Shown one piece after another: positions 35,480-47,435 of a stretch of DNA of 64,000 nt. The position numbers were made by a program, and so were the translations under genes. Below the pieces are notes generated by a model. It was not told the DNA's origin. It saw nothing but the letters and a program-made list of their open reading frames with translations, and did not search any database. This DNA is from Aquila chrysaetos chrysaetos. Lineage: Eukaryota; Chordata; Aves; Accipitriformes; Accipitridae. Where the stretch lies: NCBI RefSeq assembly GCF_900496995.4, contig NC_044022.1, positions 21,156,938 to 21,220,937 of the forward strand, read 5' to 3'. The stretch's first letter is position 1. The number at the start of each line of letters is the position of its first letter.

Positions 35480-38400
35480 CAAAGAAAGAAATTGTTGCTT
35501 GCTGTCTTTTTTAAATAGAAAAACAAAGTTAAGACTCTGCACTGGCATTCTTTTCAGTTCTGAACTTAAATGCAAGTTAAATTTTTTATTATGTCCAGCT
35601 GAGTGTGTACACCTGAATACAAGCTTTATAAGGACAGGTGTCTGTCTTTGGAATTGGGCGGGGGGGAAGCATTTATATTGCCTGCTCTAAGGTGATGCTA
35701 CATCTTTCAGAAGCTGTATAAATTAGTATGATTGAAAAAGCATTTTTTCTTCACAATGCAAACCACAATGATTAAAAAAAAAAAAGGGGGGGGGGGGGGG
35801 TCAAGGCTAGGGTTTTTTTAGAGATTCCCCAAAACCTGAGTATTTTTCTCCCTGAAATTTCCTCCATTCTGCTAGCACTGAATTTCTGTCACAAGATGAC
35901 CCCCTTTCGGCTGTTATGAGGGTCACTCTGTACCCTGTAGAGAACACTATTATCACAGAGCAGTCAGGAGTGATACTGCTGTCAGACTTCCCAGCATATA
36001 GATCAAGTGACCAAAAAAAAAGCCCAGTCAGAACACACTTTGTCCTTGCAACCAGTTTGCCTTGAAATTAGATTTTTCCTGAAGCAAGGAACTGTACTGA
36101 GAGGCCTCAGGTGGCTGGTGCTGTTACTGTGGTATTGCAGCTACCTCTGGTTTTTAAGATCAATGGTCTGGAGTAATGCATTTATGAGTCAGGCTTGTCT
36201 TCACATTGGCAACTGACTGTATGTTCTAGAGCAATATAAATTGTTGATTTTCCTACTGCGTGAGATATCTGTAGGGTATTCCGCACTTTGAGAACTAAAT
36301 CGGGATTTTTTTCTACAGAAGCAATCATCTCCATCTGATGTATGGTCTTAACTGTAAAACCTGTATGTAAAACCTGGTCAACAATCGTGTACACTTCAAT
36401 AAAATTCTAGTATCCCCCCGAGATGCACATGGAAATACTTATTAATGAGAATTAAGAATTCAGCATCAAGACCCTTAATTGGCTTGCTTTAAAACTTGTG
36501 CTCTAGCACTGCTGAAAAATGTGTTAAAGGAGTTTCATCGTGTTTATGTACTTTTTCCTAACAAATTTGTTGTTACAGCAGGAAAACCATGCACTGTATT
36601 TCTCTGTAACCAGGAGTAGCAGCCTGATTGGTACAGGGAAGCAGCAAAGACAGACTGCCTCCACAACGGTTGTTATGTAAATTGGTTTAGTTTTTCTTAA
36701 TTCAAAGTATTGCTGTATCGTGTGGTGTTCTGATACTGGCCTGCATCAAAACAGAGAGCTGGGCCTTACCTTCATCACCCCCACTTCAGAGATTCTCACG
36801 GAGCAAGTATTTTACAAGACAGTGAGTTATGGTATCTCCAGAAGTCATCAGACTTTAACCAACAGAACCACTTACCTGCGATAATAAAAACATAAAATAA
36901 AGCCATTACTTTGCAATAGTATCTTTAAGAATGAAAATTAATGGCTCTGTGGTTATTGCGAGCATTTAACAAGATATAGTTAAGATATTGTAAACAGATC
37001 CTAGTGCTTTTTAAAGTGTGAGATTCAAAACCATCTTCCATTCCATGTACTATTTTGGTATCAATTCAAGTGATAATCATTCTCAGAGTAATTAAAATGC
37101 ATGCTCTGATACTTAGTGATCTGACTTGGACAAACCCCTTTTTTTTAGACACTAATTTCTTAGGGTGAAAGGTGAAGATTGTATGTAACGAGAAAAAAAA
37201 AATCACATTCCTCAATGTTTTTTAATAAGTTGCAAAGACTGATACTTCTTTCCGGCATAACAGATGAACACACAAATTGCAAATACGTATTTTAAGTGTT
37301 CTGCATGGGTTGTGTCAAAGGTCAGCTATACACTCCTTAGGCAAGAAAGGTGTTATGTTTATAAAAAAGGAAACTTTCCAGTTGTACGCTATGTACTTCT
37401 TAAACAACTGGGGGAAAAAAAAGTTCTCAAAAGTAAGGTAAAGACAGACTGAAACTGCTTCAAAATTCAGCAGGACACCAAGATGCTGTCAGTCAGTTCT
37501 AGTATGCACGCGCGTGAAGGAGCGCCCTCACGGAAACCTGGAAATGCTCCTTCCATTCTCCGTTTTGCGCAGGGGGTACAACATACCTCATGCAACTCTC
37601 AAGAAGTCAAAGGACGAGCTTTTACCAGTTCTTGGCCTCCTACCCACTGTAACAATCTCCTTGCAAACGCTGCCTCCCTGCCGAAAATCTTCGCTAGAAC
37701 AAGTTTTAGTTGTATTCTTCCTTCTACCATTTTAGTAGAAACAAGCCAGTCGCAGACTACGTATCACAGCAATAGCTTTTACTGCATTCTTAGAAGAATG
37801 CACATGTCCAATATAAACCCGTAGAGATGGACTTCTGACTACTCAAGGTCTGAACTACTGCCAAAAGAATGCCGAGAGACTGGCTATAGATAAGAATCAA
37901 CAGAAATACTAAAAAAAGCACTGATTTTATCTTCTATATGTACCATTTTTTATGCTGATTTTCAATATGACCATCTATTCCACAGCCCTCAACAAATGAT
38001 AGCCTCATCTCCCTTGTACCCGCCCTAGTCCAGCTATCCTCCTGCTAATAAGCAAAGGCAGAATTATTTCTCCAAATCTGCATATCCCACTGAAACTGGG
38101 TGAAAAACTGTAGAATCAGCTACTGTCAATGTGCAATTTTACACAGGGCATTCTTTAAACACAAAGCCCATTTGTACAACCCCCATACCTAATGTATCTC
38201 CTGAGACATTTACAGTCTAACGAATAGCATACACAACCCTATAAACGGAGTACTGTTGATTCTAGCAGAAAACCTGTTTAACTACAAGCTCTGGAGAACA
38301 CAAGTTTTTAAAAATCAGTAAATTTACAAAAAGGCCTTTGTGTTTTGCAGAAGATCTCTGTGTTTCACAGGGAAAACCGACTACGGTTTTGACAAGTGGC

Positions 38401-41400
38401 ATGAGAAATCTGATAATCTGCAAGTACCAAGAAATGCCAAGTGTTGGAATATGGTTCCCTACATTTACTTTGGTATCATCTCTCCAGGCAGCTAGAGATT
38501 GCAGAAGCACCGATTTGTTTTCTCCTCTCAGATGCTGCTAAGCTCTTCAGAGGAAAGAGAGAGAAATTAATTTAGAATGCTACTAAGAGTCACAGCACCA
38601 GACTCAAACTGTAAAGGACTAACAGGGAACTGAGCATGAAATTGTTTCTTATTTAACTGCTAAATAGTCTTCAAGCAGCTGTGGGGTGGAAAAATACTGG
38701 AAAACGAAGGTAGCGTAGCCATGCAGTCTAACACTGATGGCACTTGGTTCTGTGGTACGTACGGTTTAACAAACACAAACTTCAATGCTGAACAGGGTAT
38801 TTTCTACAACCAGCGGCCAAAAAGGCAGAGCATGCCAGTATGTTTTTAAATTTTTAAGCTATGTTTTTTGTGAAATGTTCCTTTTTATCAAGCTGCAGAC
38901 TACTTTCACTAGAATGCCTGGATGCTAGAAAGCCAGCACGCTATTTTAAACTGCTCTCTACCAATAAAGCATTTAAGATTAACAGAAATCAAAGAGTACA
39001 GTACATGGCTCGCTCTGGAGCTTTAAAAATGTTCTGTCCTTTCAGCACCCTCAAACCTTTTTTTACACTCACTCCAGCGTTTTAGCGTGGAAATAACACT
39101 TTGATGAAAGATTATGGTTTAACAGCATATTATTAACCACTCGTCAAACTTCAGAACCTGAAAATGGGACAGAAAGGAGGAAGATGCCAATAGACAATGG
39201 AAGCATTTACGTAAGTATTCTACTCCTCCATGGTTTATTGATCAAACATGCCCACATTAATAAAATATTAAGAAAGAAAAACAACTGTAAAATACAAGGA
39301 GTGGTGATTCTCAGAAGTACAATCTTTGGTTCAAGGAATAATGCTTTCATTTTGTCCTCACCACAAAATTAACTTGAAAGACAGAGGAGTAAGAACATTT
39401 CTCCTGCATACCCTAATCCATTTTATCTTGTTTTGCAACTGATGACCCCCACAGATAGCAGCAACAGCATTTTCCCCTTTCTGTTTTCCCATTTTGTGTA
39501 ATGAACCACTAAATTAAAGCAAGGCATTAGTGAGAAGAAAAAGATGAAAAAACATTTGAGCCCATAAATTGAAAGATCAACAAGTCTGATTTTATTATGA
39601 TATCGTATTCTTATCTGGATGGCACATAATTACAAAGAAACATTTACAATATATTTTCAAGTATTAAGTTATGTCATTTCAAGGCTTCCACTTCAAAAAG
39701 CTACATTAATAATACACCATACAGATAGTACAGTCGGTTAGAGTTTCAAATAACTTCCTCCCCTCTATTTGGTTTAAATAAGATTCAGTAGGCACTAGAA
39801 ATGCCTGCAGCCACTTACTTTCTTGGGACTTGACCTTGTTCTTGTACCAGTATACATCATTTTGCATGTCAGAAAATCAGCTACTCTCAGACACAGCTCA
39901 CAGGTAGTTTCATGACTAGAGCGATGCGCAGGTTCACAACAGAGACCAGAACTACGTCCCTGACCCCTACCATTTAGCAGTAATGCAAAAAGAAAGAATG
40001 CATATTTAAGTTAACTTAAAAAACACTTCTACACTGAAGTAACTGTAAAAATGCCATTGTAACATCTCATACGTGCTACATTAGTGTTTCTCGTTTCATC
40101 AAGCATGTTGAACTTCAAAATAAAGCATGTTCATGAAGTCTGAGCTAGGCAGATTGAGCCTAGGTTGAATCTAACTCAATTATTTCCATTTTGCGTATCA
40201 GTCAGTACGGGTCTTGATGGTTAACTCTGATTCCTGTGGCACTGGTATAACCCATCAATTACAGCAGGGTTACACAATTTAAGACTGAAACTTTGAACAG
40301 TCCTGTTGACGCCACCACAGAGGTGTAAGGTAACACATAGCCCACTAAGTCTCTTTTGTGCTGGCAATATACCCTGAACAGATGGAATTCTGCATACAGT
40401 GGAGTGAAACCTGTTTGATAGGACATTGTCTTTTAAAAAAACCATCTTGGATGACAGTAAATGATCCCAGCATTCAACCTTTTTTTTTTTTTTTTTTTTT
40501 CAACCAAAGACAGCAAAAGCCCTGTTACCTCTTTATTCTCATTTCTTATACTACCTTTTAAAATAAAGCAGGAAATGTGGCCAGCAGCTGGTCCCGTCTC
40601 TTCTGCCCCAACACAGCTGAATCCACTTTAGCATAAAGAAAAACAAGGATGCTAAATACACATATACTTTATCACACAGTGATGTTTCACAAAGAAAAAT
40701 CAAACTCCTTTTAAACTGATGAACACTTGATAGGGTCTAGCACCAATAAAGCAAATGACTGGGAGAAAACGCTTCACATTCTACTTAGCCTTAAACATAA
40801 CATTTAAGGCTTTAAGAAACAAGACTTCAGAAACACTAGATAGAATCTTTTTTTTAAAGAAGTTAATAAACGAAACTGTTTTAGGAAAGTCTATTCTTTG
40901 TGAAACCTCACTTTACATATTATCATTTTCACAATCCTTCTTCCCCCAACTGACATACATATAAACAACCTAAACATTATAATACAACTGAAAAAACAAC
41001 CCACTCATCTTTTGTGATAGGGAGAAACACTGACTAGTACAAGAAAACACACGCTACTGTTTGTCAAACTATTTTTCCTCCCATCTCAGTTAATTATGGA
41101 GCATTTTTCAAATCATTAGCCTCCAAATACGTATTTGCTCATCTCCAAACTGTGCTTAATTATATAAAGTTATAGATTTCTGGATACTGTAAGAGGCTAA
41201 ATTAAGAACTCTACAGTAAAATTAAGCACATGCATATACATGCAATATCTTTAAAATTTAAAGCTACTTTGAAGTAACACAGGAATTTCAGTGTGCATGG
41301 GCACAGAGATTTACTTATGGGAAGCTAAAGTAACGAGTTACTTCAATGCACTGCATTCATCAAACCACAATTCTCGTTAGAGGTCCATGCAAAAAAATGA

Positions 41401-42748
41401 CTCCTCTATATTAGGGTTCCACTGTACAGATATAACCAGTGTTCAGGTTCTGTTTAATCAGGCAAAACTCCGCATCATGAATGAGAGCAAGCCAGAGAAG
41501 GACTTTTTAGAGGTACCGTGCATCCCTAACACTAGACAGTATTTTAAAACAACAGTTCAAAAATTCTTTTTTTTTTTTTTTTCCCATTTAAAAAGCAATT
41601 TACTTACACTTTTGGGACAGTCCCCTATGATAAAAGGCTGTAAATGTCACATCCCCCTTATTAGCATATTTTCCCTTTTCAGCTCATCAGATCCTTAGTT
41701 TAATAGAAAATTCCTATTTCAAACGGCACAAGCATTTATTTCTTAATTCAAAAGGTAGCTCATGTTTTGGCTACTGTGTGCATATTCATTTAAAAAAAGG
41801 AAAAGAGGAAAACAGCTAATTAGAATGACATGATCGTAATTTTCACTATTAGTTATCATCCAGAGCTAGAAACATTTTGGCAGAGTAGGCCAAGGACCAG
41901 AGAAATCATTTCCTGAACCAGTCATTACAAGAGACTGGCATAAGCAAAGCAAGCTGTCTGATACCGCATTATGGGAATATATTGATCCTTACCAGGTTGC
42001 GAGGTGGAAAACGACTGTTCTTTAACCCCTACACAACGGAGCCTGGCAGGGCAAGCACCTAAAAGAGAAACTGTCAGAGAGGTTTTAATAGTAATGTATA
42101 ACTGAGATGCAGTACAATTTTATATGCATGCTTTCTTTTGCCGATCATTACTATTTTCTTAAGTCTGTCCAGTGACGATGTCTTAATGAAGTTTTTGGTT
42201 TGGTTTTCTAAGCAAGCATTTTCGGCTCCTCAGGATAAGCAGGCTAGACATTATCTGACTCAAGACCGGGCAGTCAGCGTTATCTTTACTGGCAACTGCG
42301 AAGTGGAACCGAGCACACCTTCATGCGTCAGGTCGGCATGATCTTTTTTCACCCAAGCGCTGCAAACGGGCTCTGGTGGCACCTCTGCGTGTATATGCGC
42401 GTGTCAGTTTGCACGATAATTACTGCACTGCTGTACACAGCTCTGCACGACTCTTAGGCCAGACAGGCTCAGACCACTACCGTCCACACGCCAGATTTAC
42501 GCGACCTTTCACCAAGGCCACCGTCTGGCTCCCAACGTGCCGTTCGAGAGATTTTTTTTTTTTTTTTTTCCGTTACCCTGGCCACTTAAGCGCCAGGTTC
42601 CCCTCCTCCGCATCTCCCCCAATACCACCCCATCACCACTGTGTATTTATCCTTTTTTTTTTCTCCGCACCATCGCCTGCTTCCTCCGCCACGACGCGAG
42701 GCCCCTAGGGGCGAGAACCCCACGAGTACTTGCAGCAGGTACTTGACC
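35480..42748. other. intergenic DNA between convergent TMEM126A and CREBZF; likely includes CREBZF 3' UTR
   Basis: About 7 kb of AT-rich DNA without a recognised coding exon. TMEM126A ends leftward of it on the plus strand and CREBZF ends rightward of it on the minus strand. Minus-strand AATAAA signals (TTTATT on plus) occur several times, for example near 39235, 40533 and 41745, so the CREBZF 3' end cannot be fixed. An A-run then G-run lies at 35774-35800, and T-runs at about 40481-40500, 41566-41582 and 42550-42570. Confidence 0.6.
35774..35800. repeat. A12 followed by G15 homopolymer pair
   Basis: A run of about 12 A is followed directly by about 15 G. Simple sequence; its length may be affected by assembly error. 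Confidence 0.85.
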
Positions 42749-43880
42749 CTACATTTTGAAGGAGGCCGCCGCCCGCCGAGCACAGATGGAGCAGAACTCC
42801 ACCGACACCTGATCCCGGTCCACGTGGAGGCAGATCCCGCCGGCGGCCGCCCACTCCTCCTCCGTCTCCGTCACCACCGCCGCCGCCGCCGCCTCCTCCA
42901 GGCCGGCAGGCCGGGAGCTGGGCAGGGCGTAGTCGTGGTCTCCGCTCTCGCCGGCGGGCTGGAGGTGGTGGTGATGGCGGCGGGGGCTGCCCGTGTCCCT
43001 GAAGAGGCTGGTGCCGAGCTGCAGCCCGCCGGCGCGGATCCCGGCTAGGCGGCTCAGGAGCTGCCCTAGAGCGCTCTGGTTAGCCAGCACGGCCCGCAGG
43101 TAGCTGCTCTCCCGCTCCAGCTCTCGCAGGCGCCGGCTCAGGCCGCGGTTGCGGTCCCGCAGCTGCCGGTTCTCGGCAGCCAGGCCCTGCAGGCGGCTCT
43201 CCAGCCCCAGCACGTACTGCTTCTTCTTCAGCCGGTTCAGCCGCGCCGCCGCCGCCGCCTTCAGCCGGCTCCCGGCCCCGCCGTTCCTCCGGCCGGGCGC
43301 CGCCGGCCTCTGGCCCTGGCCCGGCGGGGGCGGCGGCTCCGGTTCCCCACAGAAGCAGCCGCTCAGCTCCGCGTCCAGGTCCCAGTCCGGCCGGGCCGCC
43401 TCCAGCAGGTCTCCCAGCTCCAGCCCCGGGAACCAGTCCTCTTGCTCCCACACCTCCAGCGGGCCGCCGGGCGCCTCCGGTTCCTTCTCTTGCCGCCGCG
43501 GCTCCGAGGCGCCCGCCTCCCGCCGCGGCGGCTGCTGTTGCTTGGGCCGCGCGGGGCCCGGATCCCCTTCCCCGCCGCCATCCCGCCCTCGCGGGGCCTG
43601 CCCCGCGCCGGCTAGCGGCCAGACGGCGCCCGAGGGGCTCGCTCCGCCGGAGGAGGCCGCCAGCAGCTGGGTGAGGCTGTGGCGCATGACGGCGGCGGCG
43701 GCTGAGGGGGCCGGCGGGACGGGACGGGACGGGACGGAGCCTGAGGAGAGCGGCCAGCGGCTGCGGCCCGGCGCTCCCGCCGCGGTGCCTGTCGGGAAGC
43801 GGCACCGCGAGCACGGGGATGGGGGGGGGGGGGGCGGGGGGCGCCTCAGCCACTGCGCCCGCGCGCGGGAAAGCGGCGGC
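42560..43880. promoter_or_regulatory. CREBZF: CpG island covering CREBZF and its promoter
   Basis: Very CG-rich sequence spans the whole CREBZF coding region and the 190 bases upstream of the start codon. It includes a (GGGAC)n pentamer run at about 43717-43737 and a run of about 14 G near 43820-43834. The CREBZF transcription start must lie upstream of 43687; the exact site is not determined. Confidence 0.6.
42749..43687 (-). CDS. CREBZF: CREBZF (Zhangfei), bZIP transcription co-regulator
   Basis: One uninterrupted frame of 312 codons, start at 43687. It begins [12 protein letters not shown] and ends [19 protein letters not shown], both as in mammalian CREBZF. An acidic/hydrophobic patch ([20 protein letters not shown]) lies at residues 87-106, a basic region with [11 protein letters not shown] at about 149-159, and a leucine zipper from about 162 to 205. 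The HCF-binding motif DHDYA is at 250-254, and a conserved C-terminal block at 283-312. CREBZF binds HCFC1 and ATF4-type partners in the nucleus and modulates transcription. The basic region has Ala where most bZIPs have the DNA-contacting Asn, consistent with the known poor DNA binding of CREBZF alone. Human CREBZF is 354 residues; the Ser/Gly-rich central part is shorter here. Confidence 0.96.
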   Translation of the reverse strand: MRHSLTQLLAASSGGASPSGAVWPLAGAGQAPRGRDGGGEGDPGPARPKQQQPPRREAGASEPRRQEKEPEAPGGPLEVWEQEDWFPGLELGDLLEAARPDWDLDAELSGCFCGEPEPPPPPGQGQRPAAPGRRNGGAGSRLKAAAAARLNRLKKKQYVLGLESRLQGLAAENRQLRDRNRGLSRRLRELERESSYLRAVLANQSALGQLLSRLAGIRAGGLQLGTSLFRDTGSPRRHHHHLQPAGESGDHDYALPSSRPAGLEEAAAAAVVTETEEEWAAAGGICLHVDRDQVSVEFCSICARRAAASFKM

Positions 43881-44605
43881 TGTGAGGGGCTGTGTGTGTG
43901 TGTGAGGGGGCTCTGTGTGTGTGAGGGGCTGTGAGTGTGTGAGGGGCTGTGGGTGTGGGTGAGGGGGCTCTGTGTTTGTGTGAGGGAGCTCTGTGAGTGT
44001 GTGAGGGGGCTCTGTGTGTGTGTGAGGGGCTCTCTGTGTGTGAGAGGGGGCTCTGTGTGTGTGTGAGGGGCTCTCTGTGTGTGAGAGGGGGCTGTGAGTG
44101 TGTGTGTGTGAGGGGCTGTGGGTGTGGGTGAGAGGGGCTCTGTGTGAGTGTGTGAGGGGGCTGTGAGTGTGTGAGGGGGGGCTGTGAGTGTGTGTGTGAG
44201 GGGGCTGTGGGTGTGTGAGGGGGCTCTGTGTGTGTGTGAGGGGGGCTGTGAGTGTGTGTGTGTGTGTGAGGGGCTGTGGGTGTGTGAGGGGCTGTGGGTG
44301 AGAGGGGCTCTGTGTGTGTGTGTGAGGGGCTGTGTGTGTGAGGGGGGGCAGTGTGAGAGGGGCTCTGTGTGTGTGTGTGTGAGGGGGCTGTGTGTGTCTG
44401 GGTGGGGGCAGTGTGTGGGGGGGAGTGTGTGTATGAGGAGGGCTGTGAGCGTGTGAGTGGCTGTGTGTATGAGGGGGCTGTGTGTGGGGGGGTTGAGTTT
44501 GTGTGAGGGGGCTGTGAGTGTGTGTGAGGGGGGATGAGTGCGTGTGAGGGTGAGTGTTGTGAGGGGGGATGAGTGCGTGTGAGGGTGAGTGTTGTGAGGG
44601 GGGGA
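43881..44605. repeat. TG / GAGGGG(G)CT minisatellite upstream of CREBZF
   Basis: About 725 bases built from runs of TG, then AGGGGCTGTG or AGGGGGCTCTG, repeated dozens of times with irregular period. The minus strand is correspondingly CA/CCCCTC-rich. This produces long spurious His-Thr-Ser-Pro frames on the minus strand (about 43846-44628 and 43080-44732), which are not genes. Confidence 0.95.
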
Positions 44606-46367
44606 TGTCTCTCACCCACACACACCACCGAGGGAAGGGAAGGGGAATGGCCCCCGGGGGCTGCAGTATTTTGGGGGGGCTTTGCCGCCGGGCTGTTCTG
44701 TCACAGAGCGGGTGGGCAGCCCCCAGCCCCAATTTAGACCGCTCAGGTACCTGGTTTTAGGCTCTCTGGCAGTCACCTGAGGGAAACGGGCACTCCTTGC
44801 TGCATTTCAACTAATAAAAACAGAGCAGCTGACTGAAGTCCTCCCATGTTCCTTCCTCTCAGACCGGGGGCCTAGTTTGTAGCCTGGGTCAGTTGGTGTT
44901 TGCACTGTAGATACCTGCATTTAGATGAATTAAATGTGCATGCGGGGTGGGCGTGTCAGGGGGAAAAAGATGGTTGAAAAGTAGGAGGCTGTAGACCATA
45001 AAACAGGCGTGGAATGACACTTGCAGGAGCCAGGATCAAAACGAAAGGCTGTGGTTCATCGTGCAGCAGGTAGTGGAGCAATACTTCTCACCTGGCTTTG
45101 TGTGGGTTCAAGGAGAGTCCGGAGAAGTTCAGAAAACAAGTCTGTTGACAGCTACTACTTGCTTAGAAACCACATCTGGTTCAGTAAGTCCTTGAGATGA
45201 ACTGGCCGCAAGCTGGAGGATCTTCCGGCCACTTCTGTACGTGGCTCAACAGATACCAAGTCTGACACGGTACTGCTGCTTTGTAGATGCTCAGGACTGA
45301 GAGCTACCCAAACACCTAGCTAAAATGTCAAGTTATCCCATGACATACATGCACGTGAAAGAACTTGGAGAGCTCTCAAGGCAGCTGCCTACAGCCCAGG
45401 TGGGGGATGCTATTTGGCCCATCCTGGGTTTTTTTTGTTGGAGAGTTAGTTAAAGATCACAAGCTGAAACGCAGCAGCCAAAAGCCTCCTCCTTGGCTGG
45501 GAGAGAGGCAAGAGAGAGTGGGATGCCTCTGTATCCCACGGTGCTGACAGGGAAGGGAAAGGTATTTTTTTGTCAAAAATTGCCAGCCATACACAAAATG
45601 GAAGGGTGTATCACTACTATTTGCTCTACAGAAAACACCTAAAAACCAGAACAGACTTAAACTGGCAGAACATCTAGAGCCTCAACCTGTTTCAAAGACT
45701 ACTGAAATCACCCAGAGGCCTCTCAATTTATTTTGAGCTGAACAGCGATATATATAATGCTATGACATTAAATAAGACTAAAACAACTGTAGAAACCCAC
45801 AAGACTACTAGACAGCTGTACACAATCATCTCCTTGAGCATCAGGTGTTGTATGATATTACTGTTCTGACCTGTTGGGTTCCTGAATCATGACTGTTCAG
45901 GACGTAGCCATTGCAAGGGGGGATTTCTGTCCTGGAGACTCGGTGTTGCCTCTTACATGCCCAACCTCTGTTGAACTTCAAGGGAGAATCAAACATAAAA
46001 GGCTAAGGTTTGGATCTTTGGTCCGTCTTGGAAAATAATGTGCTTTTAACTGTAAAAAATGAAAATCTATGATACCACAGAGGTTAGGATCAAATAAATC
46101 AAATTCATATTTTACATTTCTCACCCTCATCTTTCATGTCACAGGTTTGATGAGTTCAACAATCCCTGTTCAGATCTAACAGTCTAGAGCTCTTTTACTT
46201 ATGTAAAAGTGTAACAAAAAAAAAAGGCTACAGAACAATCCTTGTAGGAGTCTTTAAGATGGTAAGTACATTACAGAGAAATCAGAAGATGGTCTCATGG
46301 AAAGGAACAAAATGCAGTGGTGTGTTACAGTAGAAGCACCTGCTGAGACGAGAACAGAAAGCTGCAG
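44606..46367. other. intergenic DNA between CREBZF and CCDC89
   Basis: About 1.8 kb. A minus-strand AATAAA (45732-45727) could end CCDC89 with an approximately 640-base 3' UTR. No coding exon was recognised. Confidence 0.6.
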
Positions 46368-47435
46368 TTACGCAATAAAATGACGGAGTTTGATGTTCAG
46401 CACTTTTTCTTTAGTCAGCAAATCCATAGTGTGCTTTCTGTAAGCGTCAAACTGCAGCGAGAGTTCGTTGTATGCCTGCTTGCTGCTTTCGAGCTGTCGT
46501 TGGAGCTCTTGGACCTTCAGATCATTGTCCACTGCTGCTGCCTCTTTCATGAGGCGCTTCCCTGCTCTCTGCCTGGCTTTTTCTGCAGCCTCCAGCTTCT
46601 TCCCCAGCTGCTCAATTTCCCGTTGTTGCTTATCTTGCAGAGCTTTGCCCCTCTCCGTGGCCAGGTTCAGTAGTCGCTCTTTCTCCTCGTTCACCCTCTC
46701 CAGCCTGGCCTGCAGCTCGATGCCCTGAGCCCTCTGCTGACTTTCTGCGTGCTCCACCTGTGCCACGGTTTGTTGGTGCTCCTCCTGTAGGCGTTGCAGC
46801 TGGTTTTTTAGTGCATCGACTTCCCAGGCGTGGGCACTTGCTTGCTGGCTCTGAGCTTCTAGCAGCTCCTTTTCTCGCTCCTGGGCTCTGCGACTCTCGT
46901 AAGCACATTTCTCCTGCAGGGAGTCTAACTGCTGCGAGAGCTTTCTGGCCTGGGCAGCGAGCTGGAGGACTTCAGCTTCCTTCTCCCTCACAGTCTGGCT
47001 GAAAAGCACTTCGTTCTGCCGCAGGCGCTTATTCTCCTCCTGCAGCTGCATATGCCGTTTCCTGTGTTCGTCCCTGAACTGCATCATTTTTTCATGGTTG
47101 TTGGCCAGATCCATGATGCGCCCCTCCAAGTGCTGAATCCGTTGGGTCTGGGTTTTCATTTTCACAGCATCCTCTGTCCTCAGTTTCTCCAGCTCCATGT
47201 TGAGCTGCTCCAGGCCTCTGCAGCGTTTGTGTGCATCGTCTGCTTTTTTCTTCAGTATACAGATAAGGTGATGCTGCTGTTCTAGGTGTGAATGCAGCAG
47301 AGCCTTCTCACTCTTCTCCTCTTCGGGGCTCTCACGGAGGTCCTCCAGGCCTTTTGTCAGATCTTCCGTGTCTTTGCCCGTCTCTGGATCACTTGTGGAG
47401 TTGGCCATCCCTGCCTCTCTCTCATCCAGAGCCAT
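46368..47435 (-). CDS. CCDC89: CCDC89, coiled-coil protein (HEY1-interacting, BOIP)
   Basis: A single-exon frame of 355 codons with start at 47435-47433 and TAA stop at 46370-46368. Human CCDC89 is also a one-exon gene (374 residues). After an acidic, Ser/Thr-rich start (residues 1-45) the protein is almost all heptad-rich coiled coil (about 45-345), with many Glu, Gln, Lys, Leu and very few Gly or Pro. It closes KVLNIKLRHFIA. The mouse protein (BOIP) was described as a partner of the bHLH repressor HEY1 and is mainly testis-expressed; its molecular role is poorly known. Identity rests on length, the coiled-coil pattern, the one-exon structure and its position between CREBZF and SYTL2. Confidence 0.88.
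   Translation of the reverse strand: MALDEREAGMANSTSDPETGKDTEDLTKGLEDLRESPEEEKSEKALLHSHLEQQHHLICILKKKADDAHKRCRGLEQLNMELEKLRTEDAVKMKTQTQRIQHLEGRIMDLANNHEKMMQFRDEHRKRHMQLQEENKRLRQNEVLFSQTVREKEAEVLQLAAQARKLSQQLDSLQEKCAYESRRAQEREKELLEAQSQQASAHAWEVDALKNQLQRLQEEHQQTVAQVEHAESQQRAQGIELQARLERVNEEKERLLNLATERGKALQDKQQREIEQLGKKLEAAEKARQRAGKRLMKEAAAVDNDLKVQELQRQLESSKQAYNELSLQFDAYRKHTMDLLTKEKVLNIKLRHFIA

Noticed and set aside
42749-43934. 261-codon plus-strand frame antisense to CREBZF (43149-43934)
   Set aside because: High-GC shadow of the CREBZF coding strand; Ser-, Arg- and Pro-rich with no family resemblance.
43080-44732. 550-codon minus-strand frame rich in His, Thr, Ser and Pro
   Set aside because: It is the translation of the TG/GAGGGG minisatellite joined to an alternate frame of CREBZF. 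The CREBZF frame has clear homology, so this one is spurious. The overlapping 260-codon frame at 43846-44628 is rejected for the same reason.
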